Shown here one piece after another: positions 1 through 7,678 of a stretch of DNA of 64,000 nucleotides. Where the stretch lies: NCBI RefSeq assembly GCF_001418105.1, contig NZ_LIQI01000005.1, positions 30,971-94,970 on the forward strand, in the 5' to 3' direction. A program made the position numbers and the translations under genes. The notes below the pieces were generated by a model. It saw only the letters and a list, made by a program, of their open reading frames with translations. It had not been told where the DNA came from and did not search any database. Each line of letters opens with the position of its first letter. Position 1 is the first letter of the stretch. The stretch is from Lacinutrix himadriensis (GTDB taxonomy: Bacteria > Bacteroidota > Bacteroidia > Flavobacteriales > Flavobacteriaceae).

Positions 1-2
1 TG

Positions 3-1760
3 CCAAACGAAGGCTTATACATTGAATTTATTGTAAGTATTACAGATATAACAGAAGAAGTTCTTGCTGTTGTAAATGAAGATATGACCGAAAAAGAAAA
101 GCAATCGGTTATCGATAAAAATTCGAATGGGTTAATGAAAAATTGGCCTAGAGAAGCTTGGCAAGATGTTAAAACAAAAGCTTTTTATAATGGTAACCAA
201 TACTTCTTATTCGTTACAGAACGTTTTGAAGATATTCGTTTAGTTGGTGCGCCTCCAACAAGCATTGGTAAATTTGGAAGTGATACCGACAACTGGGTTT
301 TTCCAAGACATACTGGTGACTTTTCTATGTTTCGTATTTATGCAGATGCCAATAACAGACCTGCAAAATACAGCAAAGACAACCAACCATACAAACCAAA
401 ACACTTTTTACCTGTTTCTTTAGATGGTGTTGCAGAAGGTGATTTTACGATGGTATTTGGTTTTCCTGGAAGTACCAACGAATATTTACCAGCAGTAGCG
501 ATAGAACATATTACAAAAGAATTTAACCCAACAAATATTGCCATTCGTGAAGCTGCTTTAAAAGTTATCGACGCAAAAATGAAAACGAGTGATGCGGTTC
601 GCATTAAATACGCATCCAAACAAGCACGTATTGCAAATGCTTGGAAAAAATGGATAGGTGAAAATCTAGGAATTGAAAAAAGTGATGCTGTTGCAAAGCG
701 TCGTGCTTTTGAAGCTACTTTTACAAAAGCCTTAAGTGAAAAAGGTTTAGATGCTAAATACGGAAACATTTTACCGCAATTTAATAAACTGTATGCCGAT
801 TTTGCACCAATAAATATTAAACGTAGAAACTTTATTGAAGTGTTCTTAGTAACCAATGAGCTGATGCAAATGACTTTTAGAGCATACCAAATGGAAGAAG
901 CTATTACTGCAAATCCAGAAGCTTTTGATAAAGCAATAGAGCGTTTCTCAGGAACTTTACAAAGCATCCATAAAAACTATGATGTAGATGTAGACAAAGG
1001 TGTTTTTAGTAATGTGATGCCTTTTTACAATAAAAATGTAGATGCTTCTATTTATGATAAAACCGCTTTTACAAATCTAGACGAAGCTTTAAAACTTTTA
1101 GATGGAGACGCTAAAAGTGTACTTAAAAAACTAAACAAAGATGCTGCATACCAATATGCAAAACCAATGATTGCTGAGTTTTACAACACGATAAATAAAG
1201 AATACGAAGCAAAAAACGAACCTATTACAGCCTTACAAACCAAGTACATGACTGCATTAATGAAAGCATTACCTGAAGCTCGTTATTTTCCAGATGCAAA
1301 TAGTACTTTACGTGTAACCTACGGACAAGTTAGAGGTTATGCACCAAGAGATGCTGTGTATTACAATCCTGTAAGTTATTTAGATGGTGTTGTAGAAAAA
1401 TATGTTCCTGGAGATTATGAATTTGATGTTCCTGAAAAATTATTAGAGTTACATAAAAATAAAGATTACGGACAATACGCAGATAGCAACGGAAAAGTAC
1501 CGGTTTGTTTCTTAGGAACTAACCATACTACTGGAGGAAACTCTGGAAGTCCAGCAATTGATGCGCATGGAAACTTAGTTGGTTTAAACTTTGACAGAGT
1601 TTGGGAAGGTACCATGAGCGACATGAATTACGACCCTGAAATTTGCCGAAACATTATGGTAGATGTACGTTATGTATTATTTATTGTAGATAAGTTTGCT
1701 GGAGCGACCCATTTAATTGATGAAATGAAATTGGCACATCCTAAAACGGATAAGCAATAA
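3..1760 (+). CDS. S46 family dipeptidyl-peptidase, DPP11-like, 5'-partial
   Basis: The reading frame is open to the left edge of the window, so the true start and roughly the first 130 residues (signal peptide and catalytic His region) lie outside; family members are about 715 residues and 586 are visible. The segment WVFPRHTGDF near the left is the conserved S46 block that carries the catalytic Asp. The nucleophile is the first Ser of GGNSGSP (codon at 1542-1544). S46 enzymes remove dipeptides from peptide N-termini in the periplasm. Eighteen residues after the Ser there is an Arg (codon 1596-1598, FDRVWE); in this family Arg at that position marks Asp/Glu-specific DPP11, whereas DPP7 has Gly. 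The DPP11 assignment rests on that residue and is an inference. A terminator follows the gene. Confidence 0.93.
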   Translation, partial: PNEGLYIEFIVSITDITEEVLAVVNEDMTEKEKQSVIDKNSNGLMKNWPREAWQDVKTKAFYNGNQYFLFVTERFEDIRLVGAPPTSIGKFGSDTDNWVFPRHTGDFSMFRIYADANNRPAKYSKDNQPYKPKHFLPVSLDGVAEGDFTMVFGFPGSTNEYLPAVAIEHITKEFNPTNIAIREAALKVIDAKMKTSDAVRIKYASKQARIANAWKKWIGENLGIEKSDAVAKRRAFEATFTKALSEKGLDAKYGNILPQFNKLYADFAPINIKRRNFIEVFLVTNELMQMTFRAYQMEEAITANPEAFDKAIERFSGTLQSIHKNYDVDVDKGVFSNVMPFYNKNVDASIYDKTAFTNLDEALKLLDGDAKSVLKKLNKDAAYQYAKPMIAEFYNTINKEYEAKNEPITALQTKYMTALMKALPEARYFPDANSTLRVTYGQVRGYAPRDAVYYNPVSYLDGVVEKYVPGDYEFDVPEKLLELHKNKDYGQYADSNGKVPVCFLGTNHTTGGNSGSPAIDAHGNLVGLNFDRVWEGTMSDMNYDPEICRNIMVDVRYVLFIVDKFAGATHLIDEMKLAHPKTDKQ

Positions 1761-1790
1761 AAAGTATTCAGTCACAGTTTACAGTTAATT

Positions 1791-1828
1791 AGACCTCACA
1801 GATTTTAAAATTTGTGAGGTCTTTTTTT
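1791..1828 (+). terminator. Rho-independent terminator of the S46 peptidase gene
   Basis: Ten-base perfect stem (AGACCTCACA at 1791-1800 with TGTGAGGTCT at 1813-1822) followed by a T run. It lies 30 bases after the peptidase stop codon. Confidence 0.85.
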
Positions 1829-1934
1829 AACTCCTATTTCTTTCTTTTTTAGAAAATCAGGAACAGAAAGAGTTTCTCTCTTTAGTTAAATAGAGGTGGA
1901 TTTGAAGCAAAAAGAGCGAAGCGAATTTTAAAAA

Positions 1935-2633
1935 CTATACAATCTTCAACAATTTCAACAACTCTTGCTTATACGTTCTACCAATAGGTAGTCTATTCCC
2001 TTGCACATAAATTTCATTTCCGGAAATTTTATCGACATACCTTCTATTAATAATAAACGATTTATGTACTTGTGTAAAACAGGTTTCCGGAAGTTTTTCT
2101 TTCCAATTTTTAAGCGAATCAATAAATGAAAGCTTCTTGTTTTTTGTAATTATTGTAATGTAATTTCTATCGGATTCTAAATACAAAATATCGCTAATTA
2201 TAATTTTATGAAGTGTTTTATCTACATTTAAAAAGAGGGTTTCTTCTTTATTTTCTTCGGAAGAAAGAGCAGATTTTTCGACGCTATTTTCCGCTTTATT
2301 AATTGCTTTTAAAAAGCGATCAAATCCAAACGGTTTTACTAAATAATCGACAATAGTTTCTAACTCAAAACTACTAACTGCGTAATCTGGATATGCAGTA
2401 GTCATAATAATTGCTGGCGGGTTTTTAATGGTTTTAATAAAATCGATTCCAGAAATATCTGGCAAGTTAATATCTAAAAAAACCACATCTGCAGTATTAC
2501 ATTTTAAAAAAGTATTTGCTTCAATCGCAGCATTAAAAACACCCAAAAGCTCTAGGTTTGGTAATTTGCTTAAATAGTTCTTTAGAATATTTTGAGCAGG
2601 AATTTCGTCTTCTATTATAATACAAGTCATCAT
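1935..2633 (-). CDS. LytTR-family response regulator
   Basis: Residues 1-120 form a receiver domain with acidic pocket residues near the N-terminus (IIEDE) and the phospho-acceptor D54 in VFLDINLP. Residues about 130-232 are a LytTR DNA-binding domain (HKSFIINRRYV, then a C-terminal LPIGRTYK block). It would bind DNA as the output of the histidine kinase encoded just upstream, whose stop codon overlaps this start by 4 bases. The first two codons are both ATG, so the start is uncertain by one residue. The length of 232 residues is normal for the family. The target genes cannot be told from the sequence. Confidence 0.93.
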   Translation of the reverse strand: MMTCIIIEDEIPAQNILKNYLSKLPNLELLGVFNAAIEANTFLKCNTADVVFLDINLPDISGIDFIKTIKNPPAIIMTTAYPDYAVSSFELETIVDYLVKPFGFDRFLKAINKAENSVEKSALSSEENKEETLFLNVDKTLHKIIISDILYLESDRNYITIITKNKKLSFIDSLKNWKEKLPETCFTQVHKSFIINRRYVDKISGNEIYVQGNRLPIGRTYKQELLKLLKIV

Positions 2634-3601
2634 GACAACTTCAATTTTAAATACACTTTATATACTTCGTCTTTAAAAACCTCTAGTTTATAATCTTCTT
2701 TATAAATAAGCTGTAAACGCTTTTCTAGGTTTTGTAGACCAATCTTAAAATCTTCGGTAGTTACTTTTTCTTTATCATAATCATTCAGACAAACACATTC
2801 TAAAACGCCATTTTTCTCTGTAATAGAAACCGAAATATCACTTCCCAAGGTACTATGTTTAAACGCATTTTCAATAATACAAATCAGCAATAAAGGCGCA
2901 ATTTGTTTTTCTGAAGATTGTATCGATTTATTATAATTTATATGCTTTACACCTTCGGTTCTAATCCCTTGAAAAGTCATGTAATTATCTATAAACTGCA
3001 ATTCTTTTTCTAGCGAAACGGTTTTGGCGTTACTTTCATATAACACATGTTTTAGGTTATCAGACAGCATTAAAATAAGCTCCGGAGTTTCCTTCGGTTT
3101 TTCTAAAGCATACGAATAAATGGTATTCAGATTATTAAAAAGCACATGCGGATTTATCTGCGATTTCAAAAACTTCAACTCCATTTCTAAGTGTTCTTTC
3201 TTTACTTGTTCTACTTCGTCTTGCTTATCTAAGAAGCGATACAGCATCCAGATAAAAGAGAAGAAAATAAGCGGCACCAAGGTTTGCCATAAATAATCAC
3301 TCAAGCATTTCATAATAGAACAACCACATTGCGCAAATACATTACAATACAATTGGGTTGCAAAAAAGGAGATTGCCGCAAAAACGAAAACATAAATAAT
3401 ATACAATCGCTTTTTTATAAAGAAAGGTAGCAGCAATAGATTATTTACATAGACGATAACCACCAAAATAGACAGGTACTGCAAAAACGGATTTTCGCGC
3501 CAATAATATTGCGAAAAAACAGAAAGAGACACAAACACAAAAAGCATCCAAAAGAGTATGTGTACCAATATTTGTGAAGTATGTTTTTTAAGTGTAATCA
3601 A
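2630..3601 (-). CDS. LytS/YehU-type sensor histidine kinase
   Basis: Four predicted membrane helices (about residues 10-30, 40-63, 66-86 and 104-124) are followed by a coiled linker and a His_kinase domain. The phospho-acceptor is H152 in INPHVLFNNLN, and the ATP-binding Asn lies in LLICIIENAFKHS. There is no large extracytoplasmic sensor domain, so the signal is probably sensed in or at the membrane. It overlaps the downstream response regulator gene by 4 bases, which indicates translational coupling and a cognate pair. The short loop carries closely spaced cysteines (QCGCSIMKC, residues 91-99), which could respond to redox state or metal; that is speculation. Confidence 0.92.
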   Translation of the reverse strand: MITLKKHTSQILVHILFWMLFVFVSLSVFSQYYWRENPFLQYLSILVVIVYVNNLLLLPFFIKKRLYIIYVFVFAAISFFATQLYCNVFAQCGCSIMKCLSDYLWQTLVPLIFFSFIWMLYRFLDKQDEVEQVKKEHLEMELKFLKSQINPHVLFNNLNTIYSYALEKPKETPELILMLSDNLKHVLYESNAKTVSLEKELQFIDNYMTFQGIRTEGVKHINYNKSIQSSEKQIAPLLLICIIENAFKHSTLGSDISVSITEKNGVLECVCLNDYDKEKVTTEDFKIGLQNLEKRLQLIYKEDYKLEVFKDEVYKVYLKLKLS

Positions 3602-3774
3602 GTTTAAAGTTTAATGGTCACTAGGAGTGATTGTTCTCATACCGACTTAAGTTTTGTTGAAAGTACTCAGAAATGACTTAATCCTCAAAAATTAAGTACA
3701 AAAACCTCATTTAGTATTGCAAACGACCTAAAAATTGCTGTTTGTTGTTTTAAGTATGCTGTTGGTACTATTTA

Positions 3775-3806
3775 TTGGTAATAATTTCAAGACTGTATTA
3801 TGTTTG
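3775..3806 (+). promoter_or_regulatory. Bacteroidota-type promoter of the thioredoxin-TPR gene
   Basis: TTG (3775-3777), a 21-base spacer, then TATGTTTG (3799-3806), matching the -33 TTG / -7 TAnnTTTG pattern known from flavobacteria. It ends 22 bases before the start codon. Confidence 0.55.
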
Positions 3807-3828
3807 AATCACAAAAACATCAACAATC

Positions 3829-4716
3829 ATGAATCGAACAATTATTCTATTAATCGCAATTTTAAGTTTTTCAGCAACATTTTCACAAACTGTAAATCAT
3901 CAAGTTTTAGATGAAAAAGGAAATGAAATGTTATTAGGAACCATCAATAAAAAAGGTTTACAAAATGCCCCTTTTAACGAATGGTTTAACAAAAATCATG
4001 ACGATTATGCGGTCAATGAAAAAATAGCTAATCAACTAAAGGACTCCTTAAACGATTATACTATTAAAGTATTTCTTGGTACTTGGTGTGGGGATAGCAA
4101 AAAGGAAGTTCCGCAATTCTATAGTGTTTTAGAAGCTGCTAATTTTACTGAAAACCAGTTAGAAGTTATTGCTTTAGATAGAAAAAGTGAGGCCTATAAA
4201 CAAGGTCCGAATGGCGAAGAAAAAGGCATGAATATTCACAGAGTACCAACTTTTATTTTTTATAAAGATGGTAAAGAAGTAAATAGAATAGTAGAACATC
4301 CACAAGAAACTTTAGAACGTGATATGCTTAAAATAGTGAACGGAGAACGCTATTCATCAAATTATATAGCTGCAAATTATGTGCAAAATTTATTGGCAAG
4401 TAAAACTATAGATAGTTTAAAAATAGAAGAAGCCAATTTGGTTTCTATGTTGTCAGAATATGTAGAAGGAAGTAGAGAATTAAACACTTTAGGTTATGTG
4501 TATTTACGAGCGAAAGAATTGGATAAAGCGATGTATGTTTTTGACTTAAACACAAAGATATTTCCGTATAAACACAATGTGTATGATAGTTTAGCGGAAG
4601 GCTATTTTGAAACCAAAAACAATAAGGAAGCTTTAAAAAATTATTACAAAGTGTTAAGTCTTAATCCCGAGGATAAAAATGCTCTTGAAATGATTGAAAA
4701 AATAAACCAATTTTAA
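3829..4716 (+). CDS. Secreted thioredoxin-fold protein with C-terminal TPR repeats
   Basis: An N-terminal signal peptide (residues 1-20, ending FSQ) is followed by a thioredoxin-like domain (about 25-170) and two to three TPR-like helical repeats (about 210-295, including ALKNYYKVLSLNPEDKNALEMI). The active-site motif is WC87GDS90, so the second cysteine of the usual CXXC is replaced by Ser. That argues against a classical dithiol oxidoreductase; a monothiol, peroxidase-like or purely binding role is possible. The gene stands alone behind its own promoter and converges on the HTTM gene, overlapping it by 4 bases at the stop codons. The specific function is not known to me. Confidence 0.8.
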   Translation: MNRTIILLIAILSFSATFSQTVNHQVLDEKGNEMLLGTINKKGLQNAPFNEWFNKNHDDYAVNEKIANQLKDSLNDYTIKVFLGTWCGDSKKEVPQFYSVLEAANFTENQLEVIALDRKSEAYKQGPNGEEKGMNIHRVPTFIFYKDGKEVNRIVEHPQETLERDMLKIVNGERYSSNYIAANYVQNLLASKTIDSLKIEEANLVSMLSEYVEGSRELNTLGYVYLRAKELDKAMYVFDLNTKIFPYKHNVYDSLAEGYFETKNNKEALKNYYKVLSLNPEDKNALEMIEKINQF

Positions 4717-6131
4717 TTCCTTTTTAGAGTCGGAATCCAAGAAGAATCGGCAAAATAACTTTCGTTTATTTGTGTTAAATCTAAATCTGGAGAAATCATA
4801 TTTTGGTTCGGTAATCCGTTAAACTCAACTTTAATATTTGTTTTAATAATTGGATTTACAATACCTCTTTCTCTCTCTAACTTCGCACTTATGTATTTTG
4901 ATAGATGGACAAAAGTAAAAGGATCCTCCAACATATGGATGTATTGATTGGTGGATACATAAGATTTTCCATCTAATTTATATGTATTGGACGTCTTTCT
5001 ATCAGTAAGTGTCATACTAAACGCTGTCTCTTTTCTGTTTTGCATTTTCATACGCCAAGAAAACCGTGAAGCAATCCCTGTCCATTCTGGATTATTTGTC
5101 AATAAAACATGTCTAAATGGAAATAGTAAATGAAAAACTACAAATACGACAATACAACATGCCATGACTTTTTTTCCTAACGACCAATCTTGTTTTTTAG
5201 TTTCAATAACAACCTTCGGCTCATTTGTTATTTTTTGCTTTGCCAAATATTCTTTTCTTTCCTGCTTGTTTTTAAATATTTTTTTAGATGCTTTTCTCGG
5301 TATAAAAACATCTAAAAATGCTCCAACTTTTGAAGGATCCAAAAATAAAATTGTGGAGCAAATCATAAAAAACGGAAAAATCCCTATATCACTAAAAAGA
5401 ACAGTACCATTAAGAAAACTGAATAGCACTACTAAAATAATACCTAGTTTCTTTGTGCGCTTATTAATTAGTAAAAAAACAATACTTAAATCGAAAAGAA
5501 CACCTCCATAAGTAATCAAATTTGTTAACAAAGATTCTGGTAAAAGCTGGTGTAAAAAGCTTTCATTTGCTTGTTTTATTATAATACTAACAAGATTGGT
5601 GTCTAACCAGTTTGATGAAAGTTTTGCGATACCTCCAAAAAAATAAGGAAGAGCAATTAAAAACATCAAAATATACTGATTCCAAGCTGGAATTGTGTTA
5701 ATCATTTCTTTTTTTGAAAACTTAGAACGCAAGCTATATTTTTTATCTGCATCCATAAATATCATTACAAAGGCAATTAAAGCAACTAAATATAAATGAT
5801 TATTATATAAGGTTTTGTCGATAAAAGTAAAATAAGAAAAACCTAGAAAGAAAAATATCATGGCATAACGGTACAAAAAACCAATCGTAATTAATATGGC
5901 TGAAACAAACATTCCAAAGTGAATAGTCTTTAAGAAACCAATAGATAGAGGTTTTAAAAATGAAAAACCAGAATATGGAAATAGCACTTCTGGACCAGCC
6001 ATAAACTGAAAAGTATAATCTATTTCATAATAGTACATCATTTGATATACCATAAAACAACCAAAAATAATTCGGAAAAAACTTACAACAGATATATCTA
6101 TTCTTTTAAATAGAAAATTATATAAAAACAT
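4713..6131 (-). CDS. HTTM domain membrane protein, vitamin K-dependent gamma-carboxylase-like
   Basis: The 472-residue protein has several membrane helices in its first 290 residues and a soluble region after one further helix near 325-345, the architecture of HTTM (horizontally transferred transmembrane) proteins related to vitamin K gamma-glutamyl carboxylase. The N-terminal block DISVVSFFRIIFG matches the typical HTTM start. Bacterial members are mostly uncharacterised, and some may carboxylate or modify secreted proteins. It is monocistronic, converges with the thioredoxin-TPR gene (4-base overlap) and diverges from the TlpA-like gene. No substrate can be inferred from its neighbours. Confidence 0.78.
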   Translation of the reverse strand: MFLYNFLFKRIDISVVSFFRIIFGCFMVYQMMYYYEIDYTFQFMAGPEVLFPYSGFSFLKPLSIGFLKTIHFGMFVSAILITIGFLYRYAMIFFFLGFSYFTFIDKTLYNNHLYLVALIAFVMIFMDADKKYSLRSKFSKKEMINTIPAWNQYILMFLIALPYFFGGIAKLSSNWLDTNLVSIIIKQANESFLHQLLPESLLTNLITYGGVLFDLSIVFLLINKRTKKLGIILVVLFSFLNGTVLFSDIGIFPFFMICSTILFLDPSKVGAFLDVFIPRKASKKIFKNKQERKEYLAKQKITNEPKVVIETKKQDWSLGKKVMACCIVVFVVFHLLFPFRHVLLTNNPEWTGIASRFSWRMKMQNRKETAFSMTLTDRKTSNTYKLDGKSYVSTNQYIHMLEDPFTFVHLSKYISAKLERERGIVNPIIKTNIKVEFNGLPNQNMISPDLDLTQINESYFADSSWIPTLKRN

Positions 6132-6268
6132 AGGAGAACAAAATTGTTATATCTCAAATATAGTTTTTTTGAAATAAAATGTAAGACAACCATAAAGACA
6201 GAATAAAAATTAATCTTGAAAACGTATCTTCTTATTCATTTGTTCATGTAGTATTAAACCTTTTGAAG

Positions 6269-6300
6269 AAAAGCAAGTCTAACTACAAAACTTGCTTTTT
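6269..6300 (+). terminator. Terminator-like hairpin directly before a start codon
   Basis: AAAAGCAAGT (6269-6278) pairs with ACTTGCTTTT (6290-6299) across an 11-base loop and is followed by Ts, only six bases before the TlpA-like start at 6306. No plus-strand gene precedes it, so it may be an attenuator, the end of a small leader RNA, or a structure masking the ribosome site. The function is unproven. Confidence 0.5.
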
Positions 6301-6305
6301 ATTAA

Positions 6306-6839
6306 ATGATCTCACTTATAAATAAAAACGCTATTTACTTAGCAATCCTATTATGTTTGTGCTTTAGTTGTAAAGAAAAGAATTCGGCAACAAACAAAAC
6401 AACTACACCTTCGGTAACGACAATTGGTGATATCCCTATTTACGATTTTAACGACCTAGAACCACTTCTATACACAAACACGAATAAAACCTATATCATA
6501 AATTTTTGGGCGATGTGGTGTGCTCCTTGCGTAAAAGAGCTTCCTTATATTCAGGAATATGCGGACAAAAATCCGGACGTAGAAGTTTTATTGGTAAGTA
6601 TGGATTTTATAAAAGATATAGACACCAAACTCAAGCCTTTTCTAAAAGAAAGAAATATCACTTCTAAAGTTATTTTATTAGATGATCCTGATGCTAATAG
6701 TTGGATTGACAAAGTGAATCCGGATTGGTCTGGAGCAATTCCTTTTACCATAATATTTAATAATAAAACCCGTAAATTTTACGAGCGTTCTTTTGAAAAC
6801 TTAAAAGATCTTGAAAAACAAATAACTACAAATTTTTAA
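6306..6839 (+). CDS. TlpA-like thioredoxin lipoprotein
   Basis: A lipoprotein signal with a cysteine at residue 22 (CFSC) is followed by a thioredoxin domain with an intact active site WC72APC75 in FWAMWCAPCVKEL. TlpA/ResA-type proteins act in the envelope as thiol-disulfide reductants, often in cytochrome or metalloprotein maturation. The gene is 21 bases upstream of a second thioredoxin-fold lipoprotein, so the two are very likely one operon acting on a common thiol substrate. The 177-residue length is normal. The start is ATG at 6306, immediately after a terminator-like hairpin, which is odd. Confidence 0.87.
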   Translation: MISLINKNAIYLAILLCLCFSCKEKNSATNKTTTPSVTTIGDIPIYDFNDLEPLLYTNTNKTYIINFWAMWCAPCVKELPYIQEYADKNPDVEVLLVSMDFIKDIDTKLKPFLKERNITSKVILLDDPDANSWIDKVNPDWSGAIPFTIIFNNKTRKFYERSFENLKDLEKQITTNF

Positions 6840-6860
6840 TAAAACAAACCCAATTTAACA

Positions 6861-7616
6861 ATGAAAAAAATAAGTATACTAATTGCTACAATCTGCCTAT
6901 CTGCTGGTATTTTAACTTCTTGTAAAAACGATACAAGTAAAAAAACAGGAGAGGTCACAGAACACAAACAGAACGAAAAAGGTCATGGAGAACATGGAGA
7001 CCATAAAGGACCTCCACCACATGGTGAAAAAGGAGATCATAAAGGACCACCTCGTGGAGGATCACCAGAACAAACAAGAACATTAGAAGAAATTGGAGGT
7101 TATAAAATTGGAGATGTAGCAGAAGATTTTTCTCTTAAAAACGTAGACGGATCTATGGTTTCTTTAGCTAGCTATAAAGATGCAAAAGGATACATTGTAA
7201 CATTTACTTGTAATGGATGTCCGTTTTCCGTATTATACGAAGACCGTTTGATTGCATTAAACAATACCTATGCACCAAAAGGATATCCTGTAATTGCTAT
7301 TAATGGTAATAATCATGAAAACGAAAAAGAAAGTTATGAGGCGATGCAAAAACGTTCTGAAGAAAAAGGGTTTACATTTCCTTACTTAGTAGATGAAGGA
7401 CAAAAAGTATATCCAAAATTTGGAGCAGTTAGAACGCCACATATATTCTTGCTAGATAGCGATTTAAAAGTACAATATATTGGTACTATTGACGATAATG
7501 CAAAATCTCCAGAAAACGTAAAAGTGAAGTATGTGGAAGATGCCATTGCTGCTTTAGAAAAAGGAGAAAAGCCAAATCCTAATTTTACAAAAGCGATTGG
7601 TTGCCCAATAAAATAA
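6861..7616 (+). CDS. Peroxiredoxin-like thioredoxin-family lipoprotein with His/Gly-rich linker
   Basis: The lipobox cysteine is residue 21 (LTSC). Residues 35-70 form a low-complexity His/Gly/Pro-rich linker containing a near duplication (GDHKGPP occurs twice), which could bind a metal such as copper or zinc or act as a flexible tether. Residues 80-225 are an AhpC/TSA-type thioredoxin domain with the active site C117-NG-C120 followed by P. This resembles the thioredoxin family proteins often annotated as redoxin in Bacteroidota. It is the second gene of a two-gene operon with a TlpA-like protein, and a bidirectional terminator follows. Confidence 0.85.
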   Translation: MKKISILIATICLSAGILTSCKNDTSKKTGEVTEHKQNEKGHGEHGDHKGPPPHGEKGDHKGPPRGGSPEQTRTLEEIGGYKIGDVAEDFSLKNVDGSMVSLASYKDAKGYIVTFTCNGCPFSVLYEDRLIALNNTYAPKGYPVIAINGNNHENEKESYEAMQKRSEEKGFTFPYLVDEGQKVYPKFGAVRTPHIFLLDSDLKVQYIGTIDDNAKSPENVKVKYVEDAIAALEKGEKPNPNFTKAIGCPIK

Positions 7617-7635
7617 GTAGTAATTTTTAAGAAAG

Positions 7636-7673
7636 AAAAAGCAAGCATTAAGACATTAGTGCTTGCTTTTTTT
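7636..7673. terminator. Bidirectional terminator between convergent genes
   Basis: Stem AAAGCAAGCA / TGCTTGCTTT with a T run on both strands. It ends the redoxin operon on the plus strand and the mutS-like gene (stop at 7679) on the minus strand. Confidence 0.88.
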
Positions 7674-7678
7674 ATGTT

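Noticed and set aside
338..967. Long minus-strand reading frame inside the S46 peptidase gene
   Set aside because: It is antisense to a well-supported coding frame, with no recognisable protein features; a composition shadow.
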